NCBI GenBank assembly: GCA_946621895.1
Contig: CAMOOZ010000223.1
Location: 1-7,257, forward strand
Source of the DNA: an uncultured Lachnospiraceae bacterium
GTDB taxonomy: Bacteria; Bacillota_A; Clostridia; Lachnospirales; Lachnospiraceae
DNA: 7,257 nucleotides
Reading direction: 5' to 3'
A model generated the notes under the pieces. It saw only the letters and a list, made by a program, of their open reading frames with translations. It was not told the DNA's origin and did not search any database. Made by a program: the position numbers and the translations under genes. Below are positions 1 to 6,339 of the stretch, one piece after another (the first letter of the stretch is position 1; the number at the start of each line of letters is the position of its first letter).

Positions 1-2627
1 ATCAGCTCTCTGAGCCTGTTCTGCTCATTGGCGGAAAGATCTTCGCTTTTCTGCACTATTTCCTTCATCAGCTTATCTAAGCCAAAAAACTCATCCACCA
101 GCTTTCTGTGATCGTCCTTTTTCTTATAATGCTCGATCACCTTTGTGAACCCCGTATTGGCTACAGCAGCCCCTGCATAGGCAAAGGCGCCGAAGGGACC
201 GGCAAAAAGCGTCACGGCGACACCAATCCCGTTCAGGCAGAAGGAATCGATCGTCTTGAGGGCGGAGGTGGTCTTATTTCTTCTGTCGATGGACAGAATA
301 TTGTCGGCGTAATCCGCAGCGTTTCCCGTCAGAATCCCCTCTTTTTTCAGATTCTTCACCTTGTACCAGGCGACACCGTGATTGATCCAGTCCCTTGTCT
401 GCACAAGTCCATCTGCCACATCCACAGCCGCTTTCGCAACGGACACGCCTGCGGAAGCCCAGGTCAGGGCAGTTCCCGCTGTGGTCAGTGTCTCCTTCAG
501 GGTCAAAGCCGCCGCGTCCCCGGCCGCTGCCATCGCAGCCGCCTTGGCCCCCATGACGGATAAACCGATCTGAAAGCCTCCGGCTCCTACCGCATAGGCA
601 GAGCCATATACGCCCCTGGCGTTTTGAAGTACAGAATTGGTCACGGTGAGCTTGCTGAGATCGTCCCCGTTTTTGATCACCGTGGAAAGCAGCTTCACCG
701 TACCGATCAGCGCGCCCATAAGGCCCGCCACGCCGGTAAGCGAGGTGAAGGCTCCGGCGGAAATGCCGAAATTGGTCGGCGCATTTTCGACTCCCTGGGT
801 AAAGCAGAAGACCTTGTCCACCTTGGAGGCCAAAAGCGCTGCCTGGGAGGTGGCAAGAGATGCGCCCGCCGCACCCTTCATGATCTTTTGCCCCGCAGTC
901 GGTCTGACGATCTTAAGCTTGCTGTTGTCCAGCGTCTCTGTCTCCAGATGAGAAGCCTCATCCTCCAGCTTATCCGCTGTGACTGCCGCCTTTTCCAGCC
1001 ATTCCAGATCCCCCTCTTCGGCAGCGGCTCCCATTTTCATATTGATGTCTGTCTTTAACCCAGCAAGCTCCCTGTCCGCCTCCAGCATCTGATCAAACAG
1101 CTCTTTTGCTTTCTCGCTCTTCTCCCGTGCGATGGCCGATTTCGATTCCTTTTTGAACACCGCCTTATCCGCTTCTTCCATGGCGATGCGGCATTCCTCC
1201 AGACCCTTGATCGCGTCCATGAGCTTTTTGTTCCTTTCCGCCTCCTTCGTGGTAAGCGCTGTGGACATTTTTATCAGCTCCGGATTCTCCAGCGGCTCCT
1301 CCCCTTCCTGAAGCTGCTCCGCACGGTTAAGAATATCGAAGGCGTCCTCGTTTTCCATACGAATATAAGAGAAGGCTTCCATCGTGGAGAGGATCTCCGG
1401 GACATCCAGCAATGCCATTGCCTCCTCCAGCCTCTCCTCATGGAAGCTGTTCAGCTTCTTGGCGAGCTTCTTTCTTTTCGAACCCGCCCACATGAAGCTG
1501 GGAAGCTTGCTCATCTTATTCGCAAAGGCCGTCTTATTCGGTATGTAAGAAATCTGGGTCAGGGCCACATGGGCGGGGGTGAGGGTATTTTTCAGCCTGC
1601 CCATTTCGATGGCGCCGTACACCAGAAGCCTGTCCCGAAGAGGCAAAGACAACAGCTTATCCACAAATGCGGAATTGGTTTTCCCCTTGTTCAGATTTGC
1701 GACCACATACTGATCTATCTCATAGATCCCCTTGATCTGTTCAGGAGTCAGGGTCTTATCCGCCTCCCTGCTCCTCTCTTTGGCCTCAGAACCGTCTACA
1801 TCTCTGGCATGGGTGATCAGCTCCCTGCGCAGGTCTCTTTCGCAGCCCTTTAGCCCCATATCGTTAATGAGCTGCGTTTTTTGTTCCTGATTTTCGTTCT
1901 CCTCATCGGAATATAAATCATAAAGCCTGGTCAGCCTGTCCAGCAGCTGTTCGATATCCGCCCTCCGGCTGGTTTCCTCCAGGTTGACAAAATATTCCTC
2001 ACGATACATCACGATGGCCTTTTCATAAGGCTTCGCCAGATGATACAGCCGCTTCGCTTTTTCCTCAGCCGTCAGGAACGGATTACGATCCAGCTCCTTT
2101 CTCATGCTCTTAAAGGTATTAAAGAATTCCTTGCCCTTTTTCGCAAGCTTCACCCTTTCCTTTTTCGTCATGTAGGTATGCAGCACCTCTTCCAGCGAGG
2201 TCTCTTCCTTCTCGATGGACATCCTTGTCACATCATCCAGCTTCATGGTTTTCAGAATCCTGTCCCGCTGGGCCATCGAGGCGGAATACAGTCCCGGCGT
2301 AAGCCCATAAATGGTCCCCTTCATGCCTCGCTGCTGCCTTGCTCTCAGCTTTTGCACCTCTACGGACGCCTCATCCTCCATTTCCATGATCTCGAATCCG
2401 GAAAATTCACTTTTTGCTTCATCAGAGAGCTTTTTCCCGCTTAAATGCTCCTCCGTCTGGCTCAGAAAATCCTGCATGCTCTCTCCCTGTATGGCCGTAA
2501 AAAAGCCGGTCTGTCCCTCTTTGACCTGATCCAGCTCATGCCTCACTGACCCCTTACTGACAAGCTTTCCACCGTCCGTTTCAAAGGAAAGGGTTTTCTT
2601 TTCAAACAATTCCATTTCGGCGCTCAT
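1..2627 (-). CDS. Large helical protein with Gly/Ala-rich hydrophobic block, candidate effector/toxin (partial, C-terminus off window)
   Basis: The frame is open from an ATG at 2627 to the left edge, 875 codons without a stop, so the protein is longer than seen. I do not recognise the family. Residues 1-570 are charged and mostly helical (rich in E, K, R, L), with no signal peptide and coiled-coil-like stretches around 455-565. Residues about 580-602, 620-651, 673-703, 714-735 and 797-826 are hydrophobic and rich in Gly and Ala (for example GVAGLMGALIGTV and GIGVAVTLFAGPFGAFAYAG). The end seen is charged again. A long soluble helical part followed by amphipathic or membrane-inserting helices is seen in pore-forming toxins, translocators and large secreted effectors; assigning it here is inference. 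The start has a good ribosome site (GGAGG, 8 bases upstream) and lies 3 bases after the stop of the acyltransferase gene, implying translational coupling. A phage-type or structural protein cannot be excluded. Confidence 0.4.
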   Translation of the reverse strand, partial: MSAEMELFEKKTLSFETDGGKLVSKGSVRHELDQVKEGQTGFFTAIQGESMQDFLSQTEEHLSGKKLSDEAKSEFSGFEIMEMEDEASVEVQKLRARQQRGMKGTIYGLTPGLYSASMAQRDRILKTMKLDDVTRMSIEKEETSLEEVLHTYMTKKERVKLAKKGKEFFNTFKSMRKELDRNPFLTAEEKAKRLYHLAKPYEKAIVMYREEYFVNLEETSRRADIEQLLDRLTRLYDLYSDEENENQEQKTQLINDMGLKGCERDLRRELITHARDVDGSEAKERSREADKTLTPEQIKGIYEIDQYVVANLNKGKTNSAFVDKLLSLPLRDRLLVYGAIEMGRLKNTLTPAHVALTQISYIPNKTAFANKMSKLPSFMWAGSKRKKLAKKLNSFHEERLEEAMALLDVPEILSTMEAFSYIRMENEDAFDILNRAEQLQEGEEPLENPELIKMSTALTTKEAERNKKLMDAIKGLEECRIAMEEADKAVFKKESKSAIAREKSEKAKELFDQMLEADRELAGLKTDINMKMGAAAEEGDLEWLEKAAVTADKLEDEASHLETETLDNSKLKIVRPTAGQKIMKGAAGASLATSQAALLASKVDKVFCFTQGVENAPTNFGISAGAFTSLTGVAGLMGALIGTVKLLSTVIKNGDDLSKLTVTNSVLQNARGVYGSAYAVGAGGFQIGLSVMGAKAAAMAAAGDAAALTLKETLTTAGTALTWASAGVSVAKAAVDVADGLVQTRDWINHGVAWYKVKNLKKEGILTGNAADYADNILSIDRRNKTTSALKTIDSFCLNGIGVAVTLFAGPFGAFAYAGAAVANTGFTKVIEHYKKKDDHRKLVDEFFGLDKLMKEIVQKSEDLSANEQNRLREL

Positions 2628-2630
2628 GCT

Positions 2631-3467
2631 CTAATCCTCCAAAGCCAAAGGCAACATGTACTCCTGCACCAGATATTCCTGCTCAGGGGGATTAAACATC
2701 TGGCTTAAGCCCCTGTATGCCCCCTCATCCTTTACGCAGAGCAAAATGCTGAGATCACCTCTGACTCTAAGCTCTGCTTCTTTCACCACCGAATAGAGCA
2801 GGGGCATAAACAATCCCTTCTTTTTTGCCTCTTCGTTCAGCACGATTTCCGAGACAAAAAGCGTCCCTTCCTCCGTCATGGAGCATAGCGCGCAGCCCGC
2901 CGGCTTTCCATTTAACACAAGATAACGGGACAGCTCCTGTTCATTCGCATCTACTGCAGCGGGAAAGGCATTAAAGCCCTCCAGCTTCCTTGCCTCCTGC
3001 CAGGAGATCATGGAGGGAAGCTTTTCCCTTTTCTTTTCCAAAAGCTGAAACACGCCGGGAGCCACCATATCCCGCAGCTGATATGCCAAAAGCCTCCCGG
3101 TCAAGGTCAGCGGAATATAGCCTCTCCCGGTAAAGTATTCATGATATTCCTCTGCACTTTCCATCTCCGTAACGATCCGGCAGAGAATGCACTGGATTCC
3201 CAGATCCCTGAAAAACTCTGCGGAATAGCTTAATAGCTCTCCTGCCTTTCCCTGTTCTCTGTGGGATCTCAGGGTATGGAAATAGTCCAGCCAGACATTC
3301 CGTTTATCATAGACATCCTCGGAAAACATGGCATAGGAGATCAGCTTTTCCTCCTCAAAGCCCGCGATCACGATCCGTCTGGCCCTGTCGTTTCTTTGCA
3401 CCGGAAACACGGACTCCGGCAGCTTGGCCTGCCCGTTTAGAAACGGGCCGTAAATGTGGTATTTCAT
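2631..3467 (-). CDS. GNAT-like acyltransferase with two domains
   Basis: A 278-residue protein whose layout fits two GNAT (Gcn5-related N-acyltransferase) folds in tandem. In the N-terminal half, a strand (VWLDYFHTL) is followed by R70-E-Q-G73-K-A75, matching the acetyl-CoA pyrophosphate-binding signature R/Q-x-x-G-x-G/A, and then a helix (GELLSYSAEFFRDLG). After it comes IQCILCRIV and the typical tail in which a helix leads to 'FTGRGYIPL'. In the C-terminal half, LFVSEIVLNEEAKKKGLFMPLL repeats the pattern with a degenerate signature (K215-x-x-G218-x-F220), so that domain may not bind CoA. The family transfers acyl groups from CoA to amines on small molecules or proteins; the substrate here is unknown. 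The start ATG overlaps the preceding stop as ATGA, and the stop is 3 bases before the large-protein start. Given that coupling, modification of the large protein, or protection of the cell from it, is a reasonable but unproven role. Confidence 0.6.
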   Translation of the reverse strand: MKYHIYGPFLNGQAKLPESVFPVQRNDRARRIVIAGFEEEKLISYAMFSEDVYDKRNVWLDYFHTLRSHREQGKAGELLSYSAEFFRDLGIQCILCRIVTEMESAEEYHEYFTGRGYIPLTLTGRLLAYQLRDMVAPGVFQLLEKKREKLPSMISWQEARKLEGFNAFPAAVDANEQELSRYLVLNGKPAGCALCSMTEEGTLFVSEIVLNEEAKKKGLFMPLLYSVVKEAELRVRGDLSILLCVKDEGAYRGLSQMFNPPEQEYLVQEYMLPLALED

Positions 3468-3940
3468 ACTACCCCTCCCTCAGCCAGAGAGGCGTACTTC
3501 ACCGCAAAGTCCCTGGCCGCCCGAAGGGACATCATCACGGATAATTCAGCCTGCTCCAGCATTTCCCCGTCTGTCAGCTCGTCGGGAAAGGGTGTCTGGA
3601 GGACATAGGTAAATGCATTGTCCTCCGGGTCAAAGCCCAGGGTCCCGAGCGGATAATCGCAGTTTTCCGTTGCCGCCTCCGCGCACAGCGGTATCACGAT
3701 ATCCTCCGGCGCATCGAAGCAAAGCGTATATCTGCACACAAATACCCGGCCGGTTTCCTCTTCACCGGGATCCGAAAGCGTATGGAAAAAGAAGTTTCCC
3801 TCGCCGGTGTTTCCGGGGATGCCGAAATCAGGGAAGAGTACTGTCCTGATATCCATTTCCAGGCCTGTCTCCTCCCGGGGGAGAAATTCGTTTTCATTTT
3901 CCTCAAAGTCCAGTTTTTGCAACAGCTCTGCGGTAGTCAT
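3464..3940 (-). CDS. Small acidic protein, secretion-chaperone-like (tentative)
   Basis: A 158-residue cytoplasmic protein with no signal peptide or membrane segment. It is strongly acidic: I count about 33 Asp/Glu against 8 Lys/Arg. The order of likely elements is a short N-terminal helix (TTAELLQKL), several strands (GNFFFHTLSD, GRVFVCRYTLCF, AFTYVLQTPF), and a long C-terminal helix (about 126-153, EMLEQAELSVMMSLRAARDFAVKYASL). Size, acidity and this alpha-beta-alpha order resemble YbjN-like and class I type III secretion chaperones (CesT-like), which bind an effector encoded next to them. This is fold-level inference without a sequence motif to prove it. It is the first gene of a tight unit with the acyltransferase (ATGA overlap) and the large protein. 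The ATG at 3940 has a poor ribosome site (AAAGG 9 bases away, or AGGGG 3 bases away), so translation may be weak or controlled by the hairpin just upstream. Confidence 0.45.
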   Translation of the reverse strand: MTTAELLQKLDFEENENEFLPREETGLEMDIRTVLFPDFGIPGNTGEGNFFFHTLSDPGEEETGRVFVCRYTLCFDAPEDIVIPLCAEAATENCDYPLGTLGFDPEDNAFTYVLQTPFPDELTDGEMLEQAELSVMMSLRAARDFAVKYASLAEGGVV

Positions 3941-3960
3941 GAACCCCTGCCTTTCTTTTT

Positions 3961-4015
3961 GTATCTGTTCAGCACCCGCGAAAAATGAATCGGGGGCTGA
4001 ACAGATACCGTTTTT
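3961..4015. terminator. Perfect 13-bp inverted repeat with T-tract on the plus side
   Basis: GTATCTGTTCAGC (3961-3973) is the exact reverse complement of 3996-4008, with an extra CCCG/CGGG pairing inside (3975-3978 with 3991-3994). On the plus strand the stem is followed by CGTTTTTGATT, the look of an intrinsic terminator. On the minus strand, the direction of both flanking genes, the stem is followed by AAAAAG instead, so it would be a poor terminator there. It ends about 20 bases before the start codon of the chaperone-like gene and so sits in its leader. It may block antisense transcription, stabilise the 5' end of the cassette mRNA, or be a protein-binding palindrome. Confidence 0.5.
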
Positions 4016-4021
4016 GATTCC

Positions 4022-4564
4022 CTAAACCTGCTCCATCTCCCCGGCGACCGCATCCTCGATCTCCCTGGCGGCCATGGCCAGCACGATCAGATCAAAGCCG
4101 GCCTCCACGAAATACAGCCCGATCAGAATGCCGGTGGCAATGGCCGCGACCATCGGATGCGCGAAGGAATAGATCCCGAGAATGATCTCGAGCACGCCGA
4201 GGATCACTCCCCAGATCCACCCTTTAAGCCCCAGCTTTTTGGCCTGAAGGGCAGCCAGAATGGAAAGCACTCCCCTGACCGCAAAAAGCGCAGCCATTAA
4301 ATATACGATGAACGCATCCAGGATCAATGTGCTCCCTGGCCTGATCATCGCAATGACGCCGACAACGATCGCCAGCACCGAGCTGATGATGGAGAAAAAG
4401 CTCTTCCTTCCATGAAAAGCGCTGATGAGTCCGAATATGCCGTCCACAAACAGCAGGATGCTTAAAAAATAGCCCGCGGAAAATAAGGTGACTAACGGGG
4501 TAAGCATCGAAGAAAACCCGGCCAGGATCAGCAGCACGCCGAAAATAACAGTAATGATTGTCAT
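4022..4564 (-). CDS. HdeD/DUF308 family integral membrane protein
   Basis: A 180-residue, almost wholly hydrophobic protein built from three repeats of a two-helix unit, as in the HdeD/DUF308 family. Each repeat begins with a helix ending in a loop with a conserved proline (GFSSMLTPLVTL about 16-27, GVIAMIRPGSTL 69-80, GIYSFAHPMVAA 130-141), followed by a second helix ending in a Gly or acidic turn. Six membrane helices are expected: about 3-21, 25-49, 57-75, 80-106, 114-133 and 138-165, followed by an acidic cytoplasmic tail (AREIEDAVAGEMEQV). HdeD of Escherichia coli is linked to acid resistance at high cell density; the role of clostridial members is not known. The ATG at 4564 has a clear ribosome site (AAGGAG, 5 bases away). 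It precedes the cassette on the same strand by 81 bp and could share a transcript with it, but no functional link is evident. The family call is firm and the function is not. Confidence 0.85.
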   Translation of the reverse strand: MTIITVIFGVLLILAGFSSMLTPLVTLFSAGYFLSILLFVDGIFGLISAFHGRKSFFSIISSVLAIVVGVIAMIRPGSTLILDAFIVYLMAALFAVRGVLSILAALQAKKLGLKGWIWGVILGVLEIILGIYSFAHPMVAAIATGILIGLYFVEAGFDLIVLAMAAREIEDAVAGEMEQV

Positions 4565-4622
4565 GAAAGCTCCTTTCTATGCCTTTGCGGCACATTACAA
4601 GTATCAGATCATAATCTTTATC

Positions 4623-4651
4623 AGTATACCTTTTGTTGTAAAAAAAGAGAA
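4623..4651 (-). promoter_or_regulatory. Possible promoter for the HdeD-like gene
   Basis: On the minus strand TATACT (4628-4623) fits a -10 box at 5 of 6 positions. TTCTCT (4651-4646) lies 17 bases upstream as a weak -35 (3 of 6). The T-run between them belongs to the terminator-like structure upstream. It would give a leader of about 50 bases before the ATG at 4564. Support is by consensus only. Confidence 0.35.
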
Positions 4652-4669
4652 GTACCTGCCCGGGTACTT
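4640..4669 (-). terminator. Probable rho-independent terminator (minus strand)
   Basis: AAGTACC (4650-4656) pairs with GGTACTT (4663-4669) around a 6-base loop. Reading the minus strand, the stem is followed by CTC and seven T residues. It would stop minus-strand transcription arriving from the EamA permease about 560 bp upstream and insulate the HdeD-like gene. The 7-bp stem is short and the T-run starts three bases away, so strength is uncertain. Confidence 0.5.
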
Positions 4670-4729
4670 GGATCCGGAATCCCGCAAACTGAAGGCAATG
4701 GAGGAAGAACAGCAGCTGAGCTGCAGAGC

Positions 4730-5015
4730 ATGGCAAAAACGCTTAAGGATGAATATTTCCGTCTGGGAAACCGGTTTACAAAGCAGCGCAGCAGGCTTCA
4801 GGACGGATTAAATGAGGTGATGAACCGGCAGGAATTTGCGGAGGATTATTACCGCAAGCCACTGGAGGCCATGCAGCGGCTCCTGGATGATCCGCAGGGA
4901 GTCTGGGCTGCACAGCGGCAGGCAGTACCTGAAGGCCAGGCACGAGCGGGGAAGCGAGCCGCAGGTGATGGAGCTGTCCCATCTTGAGGTGGAGGATCAG
5001 CTGCGACTGTTCTGA
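4730..5015 (+). pseudogene. Frame-broken remnant of a small charged protein
   Basis: From an ATG at 4730 the frame reads a credible helical protein (MAKTLKDEYFRLGNRF, QEFAEDYYRKPLEAMQRLLDD) as far as about 4920, then turns into Ala/Gly/Arg-rich nonsense. The next frame takes over smoothly with QYLKARHERGSEPQVMEL and ends at a TGA at 5013-5015 (EVEDQLRLF). At the switch, 4917-4924 is a tandem GGCA-GGCA. Removing one GGCA joins the two frames into one protein of 93 residues. The start is doubtful: there is no ribosome site close to 4730, and the frame stays open upstream (AAELQS just before the Met). A second shift near 4710 from the frame reading DPESRKLKAMEEEQQ is possible, so this may be the C-terminal end of a longer lost gene. 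I do not recognise the family. A sequencing error at GGCA is an alternative to true decay. Confidence 0.5.
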
Positions 5016-5017
5016 GA

Positions 5018-5040
5018 AAATGCTGAGCGAATCAGCATTT
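5018..5040 (+). repeat. Hairpin with GCGAA loop
   Basis: AAATGCTGA (5018-5026) and TCAGCATTT (5032-5040) form a perfect 9-bp stem around GCGAA. It starts 2 bases after the stop of the broken gene and could have been its terminator, but it has only three T residues after the stem top. On the other strand the loop reads TTCGC, the core shared by the two hairpins at 5118-5136 and 5158-5170. Confidence 0.6.
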
Positions 5041-5059
5041 CCTCATCCCTGATGCAGAA

Positions 5060-5100
5060 GTTATAGTCAACGACAAAAGTATTTTGTCGTTGACTATAAC
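5060..5100. repeat. Perfect 19-bp inverted repeat, 3-base loop
   Basis: GTTATAGTCAACGACAAAA (5060-5078) is exactly complementary to 5082-5100 with only GTA between. A 19-bp perfect stem with a 3-base loop is unusually strong and is not followed by a T-tract on either strand, so it is not a standard terminator. Each arm carries a 16-base unit that recurs at the right end of this cluster (5209-5224, 14 of 16 bases identical). Confidence 0.8.
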
Positions 5101-5117
5101 CCTCCGGGAGGATCTCA

Positions 5118-5178
5118 ACCTATGCTTCGCATAGGTATGGATTCGGTAAGGAAATATGTCGCTTCGCGACGCGAATCC
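5118..5178. repeat. Two TTC-loop hairpins, the second inside a longer stem
   Basis: ACCTATGC (5118-5125) pairs perfectly with GCATAGGT (5129-5136) around TTC. Then GTCGC (5158-5162) pairs with GCGAC (5166-5170), again around TTC. The second hairpin is enclosed by a 7-bp stem, GGATTCG (5139-5145) with CGAATCC (5172-5178). The shared GCTTCGC core suggests related repeat units rather than chance palindromes. CCTCCGGGAGG at 5101-5111 is another palindrome directly to the left. Confidence 0.6.
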
Positions 5179-5185
5179 GGCGGGA

Positions 5186-5220
5186 GCAAACGCCAAATTA
5201 AAAAGAACTTTGTCGTTTGC
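5186..5220. repeat. Right-end hairpin of the palindrome cluster
   Basis: GCAAACGCCAAA (5186-5197) pairs with TTTGTCGTTTGC (5209-5220) with one mismatch around an 11-base A-rich loop. It lies 7 bases beyond the stop of the EamA permease (minus strand) and may protect the 3' end of that mRNA. There is no T-tract after it on the minus strand, so termination is unproven. The outer arm, with the TATA that follows, resembles the arms of the 19-bp repeat at 5060-5100. Confidence 0.55.
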
Positions 5221-5227
5221 TATATAT

Positions 5228-6133
5228 TTACCCCAGCATTGCGACGAGCATCATCCCCGCCACGATCAGCGCAAGGCCGGCGCCCATTTTGACCGAGATA
5301 TATTCGTGGAGAATGAAATGGGAAAAGAGCGCGGTAAAGGGCACGCTTAGCTTGTTTAATGGAACGACCACGGTGAGCGCACCCATTTTCACCGCGTAAT
5401 AATAACAGATCCAGCTTCCCCCGGTGGCAAGGCCGGAAAGCAGGACGACTATCCATTCACTCCGCGGGATTTCCCTGATCTTCCCCCATTTTCTTTCCGC
5501 ACTGACCCATAGGGTAAGCACAACCGCTTCCAGTACGGTGTTGATCGCCGTGGCCAGATTAGATTCGATGCCCCGGATGCCGATCTTTGAAAAGATCGTG
5601 TTTAACGCGGCAAACAGCGCGGCGCCCACCGCGTAGGCGTAAAAATGGGGCAGTGTAGGTTCAAGATGCTGCTTAGCGGATTTTGCAATAAGCTTCTTTC
5701 CGGCTGCGGATTCCTTTGCGATTAAGAGCGGCATACCGGCAGCGATCAGCGCAATGCCCAAAAGCTTCAGCCCCAGATTCGAGCTTTCACCGAAATAAAA
5801 GATCGCGAAGAGCAGCGTGATCACAATGCTGGATTTTTCAATGGGGAGGACCTTGTTTACAGAGCCTAAGGTCAGCGCCTTGAAATAACAGACAGAACAG
5901 CAGGCCGTGGAAATGCCGGAGAGGATCATAAAAGTGAGGGAAAAAGCATCTATGGTAGCAATTTCTCCCAATGAACCGGCACCGGCAGCCATGCCGATGG
6001 CACAGACCAGGACGAGATATGTTCTGAGCGCCGTGGTAAGTGTACTGTCGGAACGGTGAAGCCCCTGTTTCGAGATCAGCGCGGCGCAGGAAGTGAATAT
6101 AGCGGAGAAAAACGCGGCAAAAACCCAAAGCAT
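5228..6133 (-). CDS. EamA/DMT-superfamily permease
   Basis: With the ATG at 6133 the protein has 301 residues, the usual size for a ten-helix drug/metabolite transporter with two EamA halves. Each half ends in the typical helix pair: LGSVNKVLPIEKSSIVITLLFAIFYFGE in the first, and MGALTVVVPLNKLSVPFTALFSHFILHE followed by a last helix (GAGLALIVAGMMLVAML) in the second. A charged loop (AAGKKLIAKSAKQHLEPTLPH) joins the halves. The transported compound cannot be told from sequence; family members export amino acids, nucleosides or other metabolites. I chose 6133 because AAGGGA lies 10 bases upstream and the first membrane helix follows at once. A TTG at 6202 would add 23 residues of non-membrane sequence (HPETIGHVREL) with no ribosome site. 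The gene stands alone and faces away from the proline-rich gene to its right. Confidence 0.9.
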   Translation of the reverse strand: MLWVFAAFFSAIFTSCAALISKQGLHRSDSTLTTALRTYLVLVCAIGMAAGAGSLGEIATIDAFSLTFMILSGISTACCSVCYFKALTLGSVNKVLPIEKSSIVITLLFAIFYFGESSNLGLKLLGIALIAAGMPLLIAKESAAGKKLIAKSAKQHLEPTLPHFYAYAVGAALFAALNTIFSKIGIRGIESNLATAINTVLEAVVLTLWVSAERKWGKIREIPRSEWIVVLLSGLATGGSWICYYYAVKMGALTVVVPLNKLSVPFTALFSHFILHEYISVKMGAGLALIVAGMMLVAMLG

Positions 6134-6231
6134 TTTCAATAGTTCCCTTACATGTCCGATTGTTTCGGGATGGATTATAGGAGCCGGCATTTCCGAAAAC
6201 AAGAAATAAAACAGATCAAATGTTAGATAAT

Positions 6232-6253
6232 GAACAATATGTCATATTTGTTC
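6232..6253. promoter_or_regulatory. Operator-like palindrome upstream of the permease
   Basis: GAACAATATG (6232-6241) and CATATTTGTTC (6243-6253) form an inverted repeat with one extra T in the right arm. It lies about 100 bp upstream of the permease ATG, where a promoter would be expected. AT-rich dyads of this size are typical of dimeric repressor sites. I found no convincing -35/-10 pair next to it, so the role is tentative. Confidence 0.35.
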
Positions 6254-6276
6254 GGATGGCTTAACGCCTTAAAGTG

Positions 6277-6315
6277 TTCGGAAGCTTTCGAAAACCCCGA
6301 CTTCCGGGAAGCCGG
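6277..6315. repeat. Two adjacent imperfect palindromes
   Basis: The 16 bases at 6277-6292 (TTCGGAAGCTTTCGAA) read almost the same on both strands. Immediately after, CCGACTTCC (6297-6305) pairs with GGAAGCCGG (6307-6315) apart from one mismatch. They lie between the operator-like palindrome and the terminator at 6340, in a spacer with no open gene. They could be stems of a small RNA or protein-binding dyads; nothing in the sequence decides. Confidence 0.4.
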
Positions 6316-6339
6316 TAAATTCGGATGGAAAAAATGCTC

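Noticed and set aside
108..2529. Several plus-strand open frames of 60-150 codons
   Set aside because: They lie opposite the continuous 875-codon minus-strand gene, lack ribosome sites and read as Pro/Arg/His/Cys-rich shadow sequence.
4488..4811. Plus-strand 107-codon open frame
   Set aside because: Its start lies inside the HdeD-like gene on the other strand and its first half crosses that gene's promoter region; only its EEEQQ-containing part might belong to the broken gene that follows.
6134..6202. N-terminal extension of the EamA permease from a TTG at 6202
   Set aside because: No ribosome site, a non-membrane extension unlike the family, and a better ATG with a ribosome site at 6133.
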